Shown: positions 42,773 to 53,572, counted from the stretch's first letter. The stretch: DNA of 64,000 bases from Macrosoma leucophasiata (GCA_036365455.1 JAWQUS010000004.1:2549501-2613500), one strand, 5' to 3'. Numbers and translations are program-made. Notes: a model not told the origin generated them from the letters alone.

Positions 42773-43275
42773 ATAAATAAAAATACAGACAATTGACTTA
42801 TTGGGATAATTATTTAATATTTTATAGCAAAATTTTCAAAGCTGTTTATGTTTATGTACTGTCCCCGGTTCACATCGAAAAGAAATTAATTTTACGTCAT
42901 AAAGGTCAGACTTAATGTCTCGAATTTAATTAATGGAGTAATAATTATGAAATGTTTTAAGAGAAACATAATCGAATGCCAATTGGATTCGTTGCCACGA
43001 ACTTTGAGGTCAAATCGAACGGAAAATTACGACATTTTCCTCCATTTTTATTGGAATTAGAATGATGAGGACGTCAACGGGAGGAAGATTTGTAGTGAAA
43101 ATTGAATATATTCGTATTTTGTTTTTCGATTTTTAATTCAATCTTTTAAAATTAACTTGCCTTAACCGGACTTACTCATACTTATACAAACCATTACTTC
43201 AGGTCTGTAGGTACTATCTTATTAAAGAAACTTTACTAGGATCGCTGTTCTAATTTTAAACCCTTAAAAAACTTT
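42773..43275. other. No recognised feature
   Basis: Unique-looking AT-rich sequence upstream of Tk. An untranslated Tk exon or regulatory sequence could lie here, but I see no signal that places one. Confidence 0.4.
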
Positions 43276-43560
43276 TACTGGTGGTAGAGTTCCATTGTAG
43301 TAGCTCGAGGGCGTAGGCACCACCGTATTACCTAATTTAACCACCGCTAAATGGTAGTGTTCAGCACTATCGTGTTTCGGTTAGATGGTAATGTACGGCC
43401 CCGTAATAACTTTCACAGAGACATAATAACAAAGGTCTTAGGGGTGGCAACGCATCTGCATTTTGACCTCTGGTTTTTATGAAGATGTCTATAGGCTGCA
43501 GTCATCACTTAACATCAATGTGAGCTGTATGCTTGTTTGCCACCTGCCTTCCATAAAAAA
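43276..43560 (+). repeat. Rep-A copy upstream of Tk
   Basis: Full length, moderately diverged: actggtggtagagttcc to cttccataaaaaaacc. It ends ~320 bp before the Tk coding exon's splice acceptor. Confidence 0.82.
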
Positions 43561-43860
43561 ACCAATTGAACTGGCTTGTCCCTCCTCCTCACCCATGACT
43601 TATAAGTATTTTTGAGGTCCATGTTATAGGAGACAATAGTAAAAAAGACTACACTTTTCCTTTTTTTAGTCTGTTGACTGTTGTCACTGTTGTTACTACT
43701 ACAATGGGAATTTCAGTTTGAATGTTGTTACATGTAGTAAATGTAAACTATTCGATCCCTAAAATTAATATTTTTATATTCAACCTAAACTCATAACTAA
43801 GTTGCTGCCTCTAAACCGTGGGGGATATTTAACCCTCTGTTTTAAATAATAAGACTTACT

Positions 43861-43890
43861 TTTAACTTATTTGTTACAGATCTTTCAACA
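43861..43890 (+). promoter_or_regulatory. Tk: Splice acceptor and 5' UTR of Tk exon
   Basis: ttaacttatttgttacag followed by atctttcaaca and the ATG at 43891. This is a good acceptor 11 bases before the start codon, which implies at least one upstream non-coding exon that I cannot place. Confidence 0.7.
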
Positions 43891-44605
43891 ATGTCAACCA
43901 AAGCTTGCCTCATCATCATAGCAGTGCAGCTGATCTATGCTGTCACTGCGCAAGAAGTAGCCAAAAGAGTCCCGCAAGGATTCGTCGGAATGCGCGGCAA
44001 GAAGTTCACAGACTCCAACGAAATAGAACAATTCTACAAACGCAAACCCCAATTCTTCGTCGGTGTCAAAGGAAAGAAAAACGATTTTGATTACACAGAC
44101 TTCGAATACAAACGAGCGCCAACGGGTTTCATGGGCATGAGAGGCAAGAAGGAATGGAACCCTGATCCATACACAGACAACTTTGACTATTCGCCCAAAA
44201 GAGGCTCCCTTATCGGCCAAATTGATTACACTGCCGATGACTTATCGAACAGACAAGAATACCCGTTCTTGAATGAAGTATTAACGGAATATTTACAAAA
44301 ACTTCAGCATTCCGAACCAGAACAGGCTATACCTTCAGATGGAGAAGAAGAACACATGACAAACGAAGTGGACAAACGTGCAAATATCCACCAATTTTTC
44401 GGTGTTCGCGGTAAAAAGTCTATACAGGAAAAACGCCCATATGACCTGTCTTTTCGCGGAAAATTCATCGGGGTCCGTGGTAAGAAGGACTTGAAAAACA
44501 GTCGCGTGCAAGAGATCAAGTTTTTGTTGGACCACAACGGGCCGTGGCCTAAAAGGAAGGCTCAGATGGGGTTCTTCGGGATGCGTGGCAAGAAATGGCT
44601 CGACG
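43891..44605 (+). CDS. Tk: Tachykinin-related peptide precursor, main exon
   Basis: A secreted neuropeptide and gut-peptide prohormone; the products signal through tachykinin-type G-protein-coupled receptors. Residues 1-20 are a signal peptide (hydrophobic LIIIAVQLIYAV, likely cut after VTA). Six peptides with the FxGxR/K-Gly core follow, each closed by Gly-Lys-Lys for amidation and cleavage: VPQGFVGMRG (27-36), KPQFFVGVKG (52-61), APTGFMGMRG (76-85), ANIHQFFGVRG (164-174), PYDLSFRGKFIGVRG (183-197) and AQMGFFGMRG (224-233). Lys-Arg sites precede each one. An acidic spacer (~105-163) lies between peptides 3 and 4. The start is the only ATG ahead of the signal peptide. The exon ends at 44605 within codon 239 (GACG, then gtgagg). 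Spliced product 248 aa, within the usual range for insect precursors. Confidence 0.96.
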
Positions 44606-44819
44606 GTGAGGCCTTTGTTTTAGCTTTCCTATTAATGTGACGGTAATTAGTCGGGAACTTGAGCGGTTTGCGTTAGAAAATGGATAGTGCCGGGGAAGGG
44701 CTGAAATGATAACATTTATGGATGTTTTACAGAATAATGTGTTCTTAGGTCTTAGCGAGCTATATTGGAATTAAACTTAATAGTTTTTTGAAAATGCGTA
44801 GTAGTAATTAATAACATGT

Positions 44820-44945
44820 AATTTACACGGTGTAAAATTCAGACGGTGGAAAAGAATCTGCATTTTGTCGTCTAGTCTTGATATAGACATCTACAACCTG
44901 CAGTATTCACTAAACATCTCTTAACTGCATGGTTTTTTGCCATCA
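44820..44945 (+). repeat. Diverged Rep-A 3' fragment
   Basis: aaaagaatctgcattttgtc, gacatctacaacctgcag and ctgcatggttttttgcc align with the 3' half of Rep-A. Confidence 0.5.
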
Positions 44946-44950
44946 TATAT

Positions 44951-45152
44951 CTATAATATAAAAATAAGTCGGGTTTTCCTTCCTGACGCTATAACTCCAG
45001 AACGCACGAGCCGATTTCCACGGTTTTGCATTCGTTGGAAAGGTCTCGGGCTCCGTGAGGTTTATAGCAAATTATATTATAGTATTCAAGCAAATAAAAT
45101 TATATTATATAAACGACATCCACGCGGGCGACGCCGCGGGCAACAGCTAGTA
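44951..45152 (-). repeat. Rep-T copy, first of tandem pair
   Basis: Reverse copy: aaataagtcgggttttcc, ctgacgctataactccag, gtctcgggctccgtgagg, ending gcgggcaacagctagta. Confidence 0.8.
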
Positions 45153-45333
45153 TAATATAAAAATAAGTCGGGATTTCCTTCCTGACGCTATAACTCCAGA
45201 ACGCACGAACCGATTTCCACGGTTTTGCATTCGTTGGAAGGGTCGCAGGCTCCGTGAGGTTTGCTACAAGCAAAGAAAATTCAGGATTATAAAACTGCAT
45301 CCACGCGGGCGAAGACGCGGGCAACAGCTAGTA
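45152..45333 (-). repeat. Rep-T copy, second of tandem pair
   Basis: Same orientation and boundaries as the previous copy, about 90 percent identical, sharing the tataatataaaa junction. A head-to-tail pair suggests one inserted in the terminal short repeat of the other. Confidence 0.8.
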
Positions 45334-45394
45334 CTTTCATAAATTCAATTTCCCCCCAATTCCCAATTTTCCCAATTTTCCAATTCCCATTATT

Positions 45395-46378
45395 GACTAT
45401 GCAGATGTTTGCTGCTCCGATCTAACGCAAAATCACTTAAACAAAATGGATCGGATGCTTAACAATTGTATTAGATACGTTTTCGGGCTACGCAAATATG
45501 ACCATATCTCCAATTATCGTTCTCAGCTTAAATGGCTACCGATCCGCGAAAGGAGGTTTCCGTAAATTGAAGTATGTAGTGAAACTTATTTTTTATTGTA
45601 TAATTACTTTTTGTTCTCATCAGTTTACAATGTAACCGACGACACTGATGCACGGTAAAACTCTAGTAAGTTTATGTTTGCATCATATTATGTTTGTAAA
45701 ACTATATGTTTCTTTTTATAAATAAATAAATAAATAAATTCAGATACTCTGTATGTTTTTCAGCATCATTAACGATCTTTGTGCTCCTAACTACTTAAAA
45801 ATCAATTTTCAAATACTTGGCGATTGGCATAATCACAATCTTCGTTCCGCAGCTAATCTTAAATTTAAAACTCCTTCTCACCTCACTGGTTTTTACTCCA
45901 ATTCTTTTGCTGTTACTGCAATTAAACTCTGGAACGCGCTTCCCCTCGATATCAAGAAGGCTTCGAGTAAATTATCGTTTAAACACAGGCTAAAACATAA
46001 CTTTTTAACGTCTATTAATAATTGAACATCATTTCCTCTTTCATCATTGTTTTCTATCCTTGTATCTATTTTATCAAATATGCATTTAATATTATGTATA
46101 GCATTTTATATATATTTATATATATAATTCACTTAAATCATAATTTAAAATATGTATTTATTTATATCAATATATTTTAAATTATGATAGGTTATTATGA
46201 TTTACATTACATATAATTCTTTGTTTCTCAAATGTAATTTCCCTCCTACTTTATTGCACCTTTGTCAGTTCTTTTTGGCTTGTAGGTTGACTGGTAGAGA
46301 ATACCACTCGGTATTAAGTCCGCCTCTGTACATAATTTATGTGCAAAAGTTTAAATAAATAAAATAAATAAATAAATA
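45395..46378 (+). pseudogene. Jockey-like LINE 3' end, interrupted, in the Tk intron
   Basis: The post-RT region of ORF2 starts near 45395 (NKMDRMLNNCIRYVFGLRKY, LKWLPIRERR) and breaks at ~45557. A ~180 bp AT-rich insert ending in (aaat)n follows. The frame then resumes 45753-46025 (NYLKINFQILG, FAVTAIKLWNALPLDIKK, FKHRLKHNFL) in the same order as in 26752-27159. The 3' UTR (tgactggtagagaatacc, ggtattaagtccgcc) ends in (aaat)n at 46378. It is dead and 5'-truncated. Confidence 0.82.
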
Positions 46379-46860
46379 TATCAAAACTGATCTTGTTTGT
46401 CTTCGGGCTTTCACACAAAACTGCGTTATTTTAAAATGTGAGATCTTAAAGCAGGTTAGATTTGACTTGACCAGTTCATCAGATTTTGTATTCATCACAG
46501 TGCGGCCGTTGCCCCGTTTTACGTAGTATAAGTGTCAAATCGGCTGATTTGTCCAAAACATAAACAAACGCGCCGGATTTTCCCGCGTATAACTCTCTAA
46601 CTACTCTTAGGACCTTGTACGTTTATATTAATGTTACGAGTACATATGCCGTTATACTGTCGTAAAATATCGTGTTTCTATGCAGAAATCTTTTGTTTTT
46701 TTAAGCTCACATGATTCATTATATCGATAAGATGCGTTTACAATAAAAAAGTCAAAATGGCCAAATTGTTAGTTTGGCCCTTATACATAGGACTCATCGT
46801 TATAGAGAATCATCGTGATGATATAGAAACTTATTAATTTTTTAAAACCTTTTATTTCAG

Positions 46861-46892
46861 ATTCCGGCAGCGAGACAGACTCAATGAACTAA
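46861..46892 (+). CDS. Tk: Tachykinin precursor, terminal coding exon
   Basis: After ttttatttcag the bases at-tcc-ggc continue the split codon (G+AT, Asp) and give DSGSETDSMN then TAA at 46890-46892. Phase matches the donor at 44606. It supplies a short acidic tail after the last peptide. The assignment rests on matching phase, good splice sites and the acidic Ser-rich composition typical of precursor tails; no transcript was available. Confidence 0.78.
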
Positions 46893-46933
46893 GTCACAAG
46901 AAAACCTAGTGTACTAATGACATATCTATTTAT

Positions 46934-46939
46934 AATAAA
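46934..46939 (+). terminator. Tk: Candidate poly(A) signal of Tk
   Basis: AATAAA 42 bases after the stop codon. Another aataaaa lies at 47071. Confidence 0.55.
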
Positions 46940-46949
46940 CTGATACGTT

Positions 46950-48115
46950 TCTTGCCAATTTATATATAGAAAAGGGCTTATTCTAGCGTTTAAACTCTAG
47001 TCTTTATTCTAGAAAGTTCTCCTGTGTAAAATAGAAATTAAAATCCACGTTGTAATTTAAAAAATAATCTTACCAATAAAAGATATTGTTTTAAATCTGT
47101 CTCTTATCAAATTCAACTTATATCTAAATGTCACTTGTTTCTAGAATTCTATTCTTTACTTGAACAAATTTTAAAAGAGACGTTCCAAAATGTATAGGCC
47201 CACTGTGTACCTACGCTATATTGAGAGAAAAAGTATAAAATACTAAATCATTTTCAGCTATTCAAATCGTATATTATACCTTCAATTAATTGTCGTAAGT
47301 ATATTTCAAAAACAAGAATGTAGTAATATGGTGACATAGCGTTGTCATACAAAAATTACATAAAAAAATATTTCCGATAAAAAAAACAACGATTCAAATT
47401 ATTATTTTTTTGAGTATTTTTCCATGATTCTATGTATTTTTATCTGTTTTTTAATATAGTGCACAAGGTGCGAGCCCAACGTGGAACTTTATCTTTCTTT
47501 GATTATTTTCCACACATTGAACACAATCGTTGTAAATACTAAAAATATAATGACATTAATTTGTTGTATAACAACATTATATAACTTTGGGTAGTGACAC
47601 CCAGCAATTTCTAGAACTTTTTTTATTTTGCTTATGTGAATGGAGAATAATCATAATAGTACATGACATTTCATTTCTTTTAAATATAACTATCAATATA
47701 CCAAATAGTTATCATGGTCAGCAAACTTAATTAAATTGTCTATATATTTTTGGCTTTGTGTGTTTTCAGGCCTTCTAACTTTGAACTAGAATACTTTCAG
47801 TGAACCTTAATTAAATTACTTATATTTTTTTATTATATACAGTAGCTATAGCTATATGATATATCAATGATTACTCGTAAATTTCTTATCATTATTGATA
47901 CAGCGTGGATTTTGATAATCTGATTGTAGAATATATTATTTTTATAATCCAATATAAGAATTTCTGCGTTTCATTGACGCGCTTTCGATTCGCGCTATTC
48001 TATTGTCTATAAGGCATACACAAGCTATATGTGATATTGCGGTATTGCTAACATATAATATGAGAGAATAATCACATGCTATGTGTATCACGTGGAAAGA
48101 CCAAATAATGCATCA
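46950..48115. other. No recognised feature downstream of Tk
   Basis: About 1.15 kb, very AT-rich, without Rep-A or SINE matches. Part may be Tk 3' UTR. Confidence 0.4.
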
Positions 48116-48126
48116 TTAACTTAAGA

Positions 48127-48222
48127 AACTCACCAGAAATCCAGATGACGTGACGGGTTGCTCTTTGCCAGGCGATGGTTTTTGTATTTAGCATGTTATG
48201 ATTCATCCCTACTAAATTTCAA
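48127..48222 (+). repeat. Rep-J copy 1
   Basis: accagaaatccagatgacg, gccaggcgatggttttt, acttag-like and attcatcccta. Matches 55693-55782; probably a SINE fragment. Confidence 0.55.
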
Positions 48223-48267
48223 GCCTCACAAGGCCAAGGTTACTCGGAGGGTTCACTAGCTCTTGGA

Positions 48268-48365
48268 CCATTATCATTATTTCAGCCGAAAGACGTCCAC
48301 TGCTGGCCGTAAGTCTCCCCCAAAGATGGCTCTTTATTGCATCATATGGGATACATGCCGTAATC
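48268..48365 (-). repeat. LINE tail fragment
   Basis: tcattatttcagccgaaaga, cgtccactgctggccg, agtctcccccaaagatgg, a 3'-end motif of the kind seen at insect LINE tails, in reverse. Confidence 0.5.
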
Positions 48366-48376
48366 CACCGCTGTGG

Positions 48377-48587
48377 CACAGTACAAATATGAACAGTATG
48401 GAAACTACGTACAAAACGTTGAAACGGCACACTCACACAAACATGCGCATCGACGAGGCCCCTAAGCGGTTCTCGCGGTGCTGCGGTAGTGAGACGCACG
48501 CTACTCGAGTCGATGCGCATAATTGTGTATGTGTGTCGTTTCGAACGTTTTGTACGTAGTTTACATACTGTTCATATTTGTACTGTG
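48377..48587. repeat. Foldback element, 56 bp arms
   Basis: Arms 48377-48432 and 48531-48587 (gtacaaatatgaacagtatg and complement) with 2-3 differences. A second inner pair gcgcatcgacgag / ctcgagtcgatgcgc follows. MITE-like hairpin; no coding capacity. Confidence 0.75.
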
Positions 48588-48689
48588 GCTGTGGTGGTAA
48601 TTTTATCGTGACGCTGCTGCCCCATCCATGTGACTGATAATTAAACAGCTCATAGTACCTAATTACCTTCTTCTATTTTCATACAAAGG

Positions 48690-49005
48690 TTTTACTGGTG
48701 GTAGAGCTCTGGTGACGGAGCTCGCGGGCGTAGGCATTTAGCGGCAGATAGACTAGGTAGGCACCACTGCATCACCTAATCTATCTGCCGCTAAATGATA
48801 GTGTTCAGTAGTACTGTGTTCTGGTAAGATGGTAATGTATGGCCTTGCAATAGCTATCACAGAGACGTAACGACTTAGGTTTCTGGGGTAGCAACGCATC
48901 TGCATTTTGACCACCGTTCTTTGTGTAGATGTCTGTAGGCTGCAATCATCACTTAACATCAATGTGAGTTGCAAGCTTGTTTGCCACCTAACTTACATAA
49001 AAAAC
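48690..49005 (+). repeat. Rep-A copy with internal duplication
   Basis: actggtggtagagctctgg to acttacataaaaaac. It has an extra ~45 bp where aggcaccac and the ctatctgcc block are repeated in inverted form (48735-48790). ggtt flanks both ends. Confidence 0.82.
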
Positions 49006-49040
49006 TGGTTGCCTGTAAAGTCGGTTTTACGGGCGAAGAT

Positions 49041-49196
49041 TTTACGTGACAACGTCTTTTTCTCGGTAGAAAGGCATTCGCCGGTCCGGCAGGCCTCTCT
49101 CTCGTTCGGTGACTCATCGTTACGTTACCGGGCGTTACACTTTTTCATGAGTGACTCCGAGCCGCAACCTAATTTAAGACGTTGTCACGTCAAAAG
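49041..49196. mobile_element. Small TIR element
   Basis: acgtgacaacgtctt (49044-49058) and its exact complement aagacgttgtcacgt (49176-49190). The interior is GC-richer (ggcattcgccggtccggc) than its surroundings. MITE-like; class unknown. Confidence 0.6.
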
Positions 49197-49323
49197 TACG
49201 TTAAACAATTGAAGAGTGTTACATGCAGTAGGTATCCACTCGTAGTTACTAAGTAAAACGAATGCTGTAGGTACGTATATGCGATTCTCACAATTATGTT
49301 GTAAAATTAATAAAAGGTAATAA

Positions 49324-49630
49324 CTGCCTCGGTAGCCTAGTGGTAGCAGGCCACTACTACTACGCTGAGGTCCTGGGTTCGATTCCCGGGTAGGGGGTTA
49401 TCAGAGATAATGGTGAAAAAGCCTTTATCTCTGGTTCTATTGGGATTTTTCCATTTTCTGGAAATTTCCCAGTACCTCAAAGTTTGGTAATGTGCCCGGA
49501 GATGGCAACAGGTTCGCCACCTGTTACATGGGCCAAAACGTAACCGGCGAGTCGTGGGTGTTTGCATGTATGATTGAATGCATGCATTTGCCTCTGCCTA
49601 CCCCTTTGGGGATTACAGGCGTTAAGTTAC
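49324..49630 (+). repeat. SINE-D copy
   Basis: Full length, forward: tgcctcggtagcctagtgg, gggttcgattcccggg, gcctctgcctacccc, ending aggcgttaagttac. Confidence 0.87.
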
Positions 49631-50507
49631 GTAGTAATAAATGCCTATGTAGGCTCCTGTAAAGAGCAAAATCGCTGTAGGTACCGTAATATCGCAAAAG
49701 CTTATGTATACTTTAGACCCTAAACGCGTCGATGTGAAGCCTCAGACATTGTGATGTACCTGTATATTAGTCATTTATCAAATAAATTATAGTCTTAAAT
49801 ACATCTCTTTTAATAGAATTTATTGTTATATTTAAATCTTCAAATGAACAATGGTTTAAATAAGTACTCTGTGGTTAAAGGGACGTTCGCACAGCTTAAA
49901 AACTAGGTAGATATTTTTTTTTTTACTGCAATCATTACAAATAACACACACTCTCTACACTCTACACAACATGTAGGTACAATAATAGTTGAACATATTA
50001 TTATATCGATATTCGATATCACGTATGTAACTATTCTAAACAGTATTCTTCTAAGTTTTCACAGAATGTTCAGAAAATTAAATGTCAACTGTTATTTTAC
50101 GCGTCAAACTTTTCATGATATTCGGTAAAGTTTTCTCTCGATTCTGGCAGAATCAATATATACTTACATATTTTTTTTATTTAAAGTTGAATATTCCATT
50201 TTATGAAGAAAATAAAGAAATAATGAACTCGGTTAAAGAGAACTCGGTTGAACACATCCATATTAAAATTTGTTATAATGAAATGAACTTTAATTTTCCT
50301 TTTTTGCAATGAGTGGGTACAGAACGAAATAGCTACTTTGAAGCGAATGATACGATAAAGGCACAGTGTAGCACATTCTGTTGCAAACATTTTGTTCAAA
50401 ACTCCAGCAGTGCACACACTAACTGGTGTCGTGTTCAGCCTCCTGTGTCTATTCTTCCTCTACTTGACCTCATTGATTCCCCATTGAAATTTCGAGAAAC
50501 TATAAAC
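49631..50507. other. No recognised feature
   Basis: AT-rich. The 76-codon frame at 50082-50312 lacks any domain signature and is not called. Confidence 0.4.
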
Positions 50508-51042
50508 TACTAGCTGACCCGGCAAACTCCATATTGCCTCACAATGAAATAATGGTTTGATAGAAATACGGACTATTTGTATGGAAAACTGAAGTGGTGG
50601 TATTTACTATGACCCTTCAATTTCTTCAATTTTTTTTTATGTTATGCAATTTGTAAACAAGCATGCAGTTCACATTGATGTTAAGTGATGACTGCAGCCT
50701 GTAGACATCCACAGAAAGACCAAGGTCAAAATGCAGATGCGTTACCACTCCTGAGGCGTAAGGTGTTATGCCTCTGTGGCGGAAATTACAGGGCCACCTG
50801 ACCGGAACACGATAGTGCTGAACACTACCATTTAGCGGCAAGTATATTAGGTAATGCGGTGGTGCCTACGCCCGCGAGTTCCGTCACTGGAGCTCTACCA
50901 CCAGTAAATAGACATATTTTATTACCTTTTAAACCTTCCCTGGACTTACAAAAATCAAAATTAGCCAAATCAGTCCAGTCGTTCTCTAGTTTTAGCGAGA
51001 CTAACAAACAGCAAATGATTTATATATTTAAATAAGATATAC
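50508..51042 (+). repeat. Rep-T copy split by Rep-A
   Basis: actagctgacccggcaaact to catttt-like sequence at 50631, resuming at 50908 with attaccttttaaaccttcc, gtccagtcgttctctag and ending ttaaataagata. The Rep-A insertion lies between. Confidence 0.8.
50632..50907 (-). repeat. Rep-A copy nested in Rep-T
   Basis: Reverse copy, full length apart from a short deletion: ttatgttatgcaatttg to ctctaccaccagtaaa. Confidence 0.85.
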
Positions 51043-51731
51043 GCGAGGTTTAATGCAACAAAACATACTGTGTATTGTATATCGATTGAAGAATTTTAAA
51101 ATAGACCTGAGATTACCAAAAGAGTACTTTATTTAAACTAGATAGAACAGAAGAAATTGCAATCAGTTACTAGTTATAACGAATTAAAAATAGTACATAT
51201 TTATAAATCGATCTCAAAAATTATAATTAGCGATATAATCAATCAATATAACTAAATGTTAAATGTTATTTTATGATTTAAGTATTTCAAAAGATTATTG
51301 TTGTTTAATAAAAATGTATTTTCTATAAACCATAAGTAGTTATATCGATACCTACTGGATGTCCGTTACATTTTGCAAGGGCTGGCAAAATGTCTTTTAT
51401 ATTTATAAACACTGAAAACGTTTATTATTAATAAAACGCAGTTGTCAATTTTATATGTCCATTTATTTAAAACCCTAATCTCAATAATATATTTCCCCCT
51501 GGTAGTATTCATCATTACTGTTGGTAGAACTGAGGCAGCAAATCTTATCTTCACACCATTAATTGGTACCTATGATACCTATGGATGTTAACTTATATTA
51601 TAACCACTGCCCACCCCGTGGTAATTCGGCGTGAACATGCGCATATAAACACAATTTTTCATTATTAAAGTACGAAGCCTGCACAAGTCTGCGCGTTCAC
51701 CGTTAAAAACCTTATTCACTGTAACGCTACA
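51043..51731. other. No recognised feature
   Basis: AT-rich; no gene or repeat match that I can support. Confidence 0.4.
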
Positions 51732-51912
51732 GTTCCAGGACACTCCACTCATCATAGGTATTTTGGTATCCTGGGCGTGGACATATTAAACGAAGTGCAA
51801 TTCGGGTGTCCCATTGAGTGTAAGACCAAGTTGGCATCCAAAAAGCTGGGAGTGCTTAGGAAATCGAGGCAGTGTTTCACATCGGAGCAGCTGCTACAGC
51901 TGTCGTTCGTGG
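51732..51912 (+). pseudogene. LINE reverse transcriptase fragment
   Basis: One frame reads HRYFGILGVDILNEVQFG, then KTKLASKKLGVLRKSRQCF and SEQLLQL, the region after the RT palm in insect LINEs of the jockey/R1 type. Only ~55 codons remain, ending at a Rep-A T-run. Confidence 0.7.
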
Positions 51913-51939
51913 GCGAAGCCCTCAAATAAAAACTTTTTT

Positions 51940-52228
51940 TTTTTTTTTTATGTAATGGAAGTGGTAAACAAGCATGCAGTTCACGTTGATGTTAAGTGAT
52001 GACTGCAGCCTATAGACACTCACACAAAGACTAAGGTCAAAATGCAGATGCGTTACCACTCCTGAGGCCTAAGGTGTTACGCCTCTGTGCCGGAAATTAC
52101 AGGGCCGTACATTACCACCTGACCGGAACACGATAGTGCTGAACACTACCATTTAGCGGCAAGTATATTAGGTAATGCGGTGGTGCCTACGCCCGCGAGC
52201 TCCGTCACTGGAGCTCTACCACCAGTAG
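51940..52228 (-). repeat. Rep-A copy
   Basis: Full length, among the best preserved reverse copies: T15, atgtaatggaagtgg to ctctaccaccagtag. Confidence 0.9.
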
Positions 52229-52234
52229 AAGTTG

Positions 52235-52284
52235 GTCCACAGGAACCGGGTCCTAACTTTTGTAAGGACCCGGTTCCTGTGGAC
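52235..52284. repeat. Perfect hairpin, 20 bp arms
   Basis: gtccacaggaaccgggtcct (52235-52254) and its exact complement (52265-52284) around a 10-nt loop, next to a second small palindrome caggaactaaaattagttcc. Bases 52321-52580 hold nothing recognised. Confidence 0.8.
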
Positions 52285-52582
52285 GCGCTGAAAACGTTAA
52301 CAGGAACTAAAATTAGTTCCTGCTAGCGACCCAGAACTCACTGATAATCTCGAACATCTGAGCTTCTGCATCTTTTACCGTTTCGATAATGCCTAATAAT
52401 CAATTGAATACCGGGTAGTGCTCTGCTAAAATGTTTGATGGTGCCACTGTCTCATTTTTTACACCATACTACCCGCCAGAGAGAAGTTCCACCGCCACAG
52501 ATAGGACCCGTGCCAGTGCTCGACGGTGCAATTTTCGCGCTTGTTTCTGCCGAGAACGTGCAGATTGTAAAGCTATTTTTAC

Positions 52583-52660
52583 TACTGGTAGTAGTAAAGC
52601 TCCAGTGTTGGACCTCGTGGGCGTAGGCATTGCATTACCTATCTAATCTACTTGGCGCTG
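52583..52660 (+). repeat. Rep-A 5' fragment
   Basis: ctactggtagtagtaaagctc to tctacttggcgctg; only the head remains, adjoining a reverse copy. Confidence 0.6.
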
Positions 52661-52663
52661 TCT

Positions 52664-52932
52664 TTTTTATGTAAAGAAGTGGTAAACAAGCATGCAGTTC
52701 ACATTGATGTTAAGTGATGACTGCAGCCTATAGACACTTACACAAAGACCATGGTCAAAATGCAGATGCGTTACCACTCCTGAGGCCTGTGTTATGCCTC
52801 TGTGCCGAAAATAACAGGGCCGTACATAACCACCTGTGCGGAACACGATAGTGCTGAACACTACCATTTAGAGCTAATGCGGTGGTGCCTACGCCCGCGA
52901 GCTCTGTCACTGGAGCTCTACCACCAGTAAAA
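52664..52932 (-). repeat. Rep-A copy
   Basis: ttttttatgtaaagaagtgg to ctctaccaccagtaaaa, with a ~20 bp deletion near tttagagctaatgcgg. Confidence 0.85.
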
Positions 52933-53006
52933 ATGATGAATTATGTCTGTATGAACTTCACCAGATTCCGATTTTTTAATTATTAATGTATCTATGTCGT
53001 GTCTAA

Positions 53007-53145
53007 GGGCGAGATTCACAGACCGCACCACGACTTTACTTTCAAGCAAAGTACGCTTCGAACTGTCAAATCCCATACTGTACTGACAGTTCTAAGCATA
53101 CTTTGCTCAAAGTAAAGTCGAAGTGCGGTCTGTGAATTTCACCAT
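53007..53145. mobile_element. Foldback MITE, copy 1
   Basis: 139 bp hairpin: gcgagattcacagaccgcac at one end and gtgcggtctgtgaatttcac at the other; the whole unit folds on itself (ctttactttcaagcaaagta / tactttgctcaaagtaaag). Preceded by taa. Confidence 0.8.
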
Positions 53146-53147
53146 AA

Positions 53148-53283
53148 GGGCGAGATTCACAGACCGCACTACGACTTTACTTTCGAGCAAAGTACGCTTC
53201 GAACTGTCAAAACTCATACATTTCTGACAGTTCTAAGCATACTTTGCTCAAAGTAAAGTCGTAGTACGGTCTGTGAATCTCGC
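53148..53283. mobile_element. Foldback MITE, copy 2
   Basis: 136 bp, ~93 percent identical to copy 1 and in the same orientation, separated from it by only 2-3 bases (taa shared). Followed by actaa. Confidence 0.8.
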
Positions 53284-53572
53284 ACTAAGATTGCCATCAG
53301 TATAACTTTAAATAATTATCGTTACACATTGTATTCGTTAAACCGCCTACTCTTGACAATATCCTTATCAACACAAATCATAATACAAAAAGATTCCGTC
53401 GAAATGCGTCGAACCGTTCACTCTGGAAACGGGCAATTTAACTTTAGATTGAGATCGTTTTCTATTACAATATTAATATTCACTTGTAATTGATTGTCTT
53501 CGATCTTTGCTGATTGATTTTCTAACCGAACCCTAATTTCGATTCTGTCTACGTATTTTCACTGAAGCGCGC
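53284..53572. other. No recognised feature
   Basis: Unique-looking AT-rich sequence; nothing supportable. Confidence 0.4.

Larger units (their letters stand above)
44606..46860 (+). other. Tk: Tk intron, 2255 bp
   Basis: Donor gtgagg and acceptor ttttatttcag are both canonical. It contains a foldback-family start (44740), a Rep-A remnant (44820-44945), two Rep-T copies in tandem and a broken LINE. If retained, the frame runs ten more codons to TGA at 44638. Confidence 0.85.

Noticed and set aside
43894..44220. 108-codon ORF antisense to Tk
   Set aside because: Shadow of the tachykinin frame on the opposite strand.
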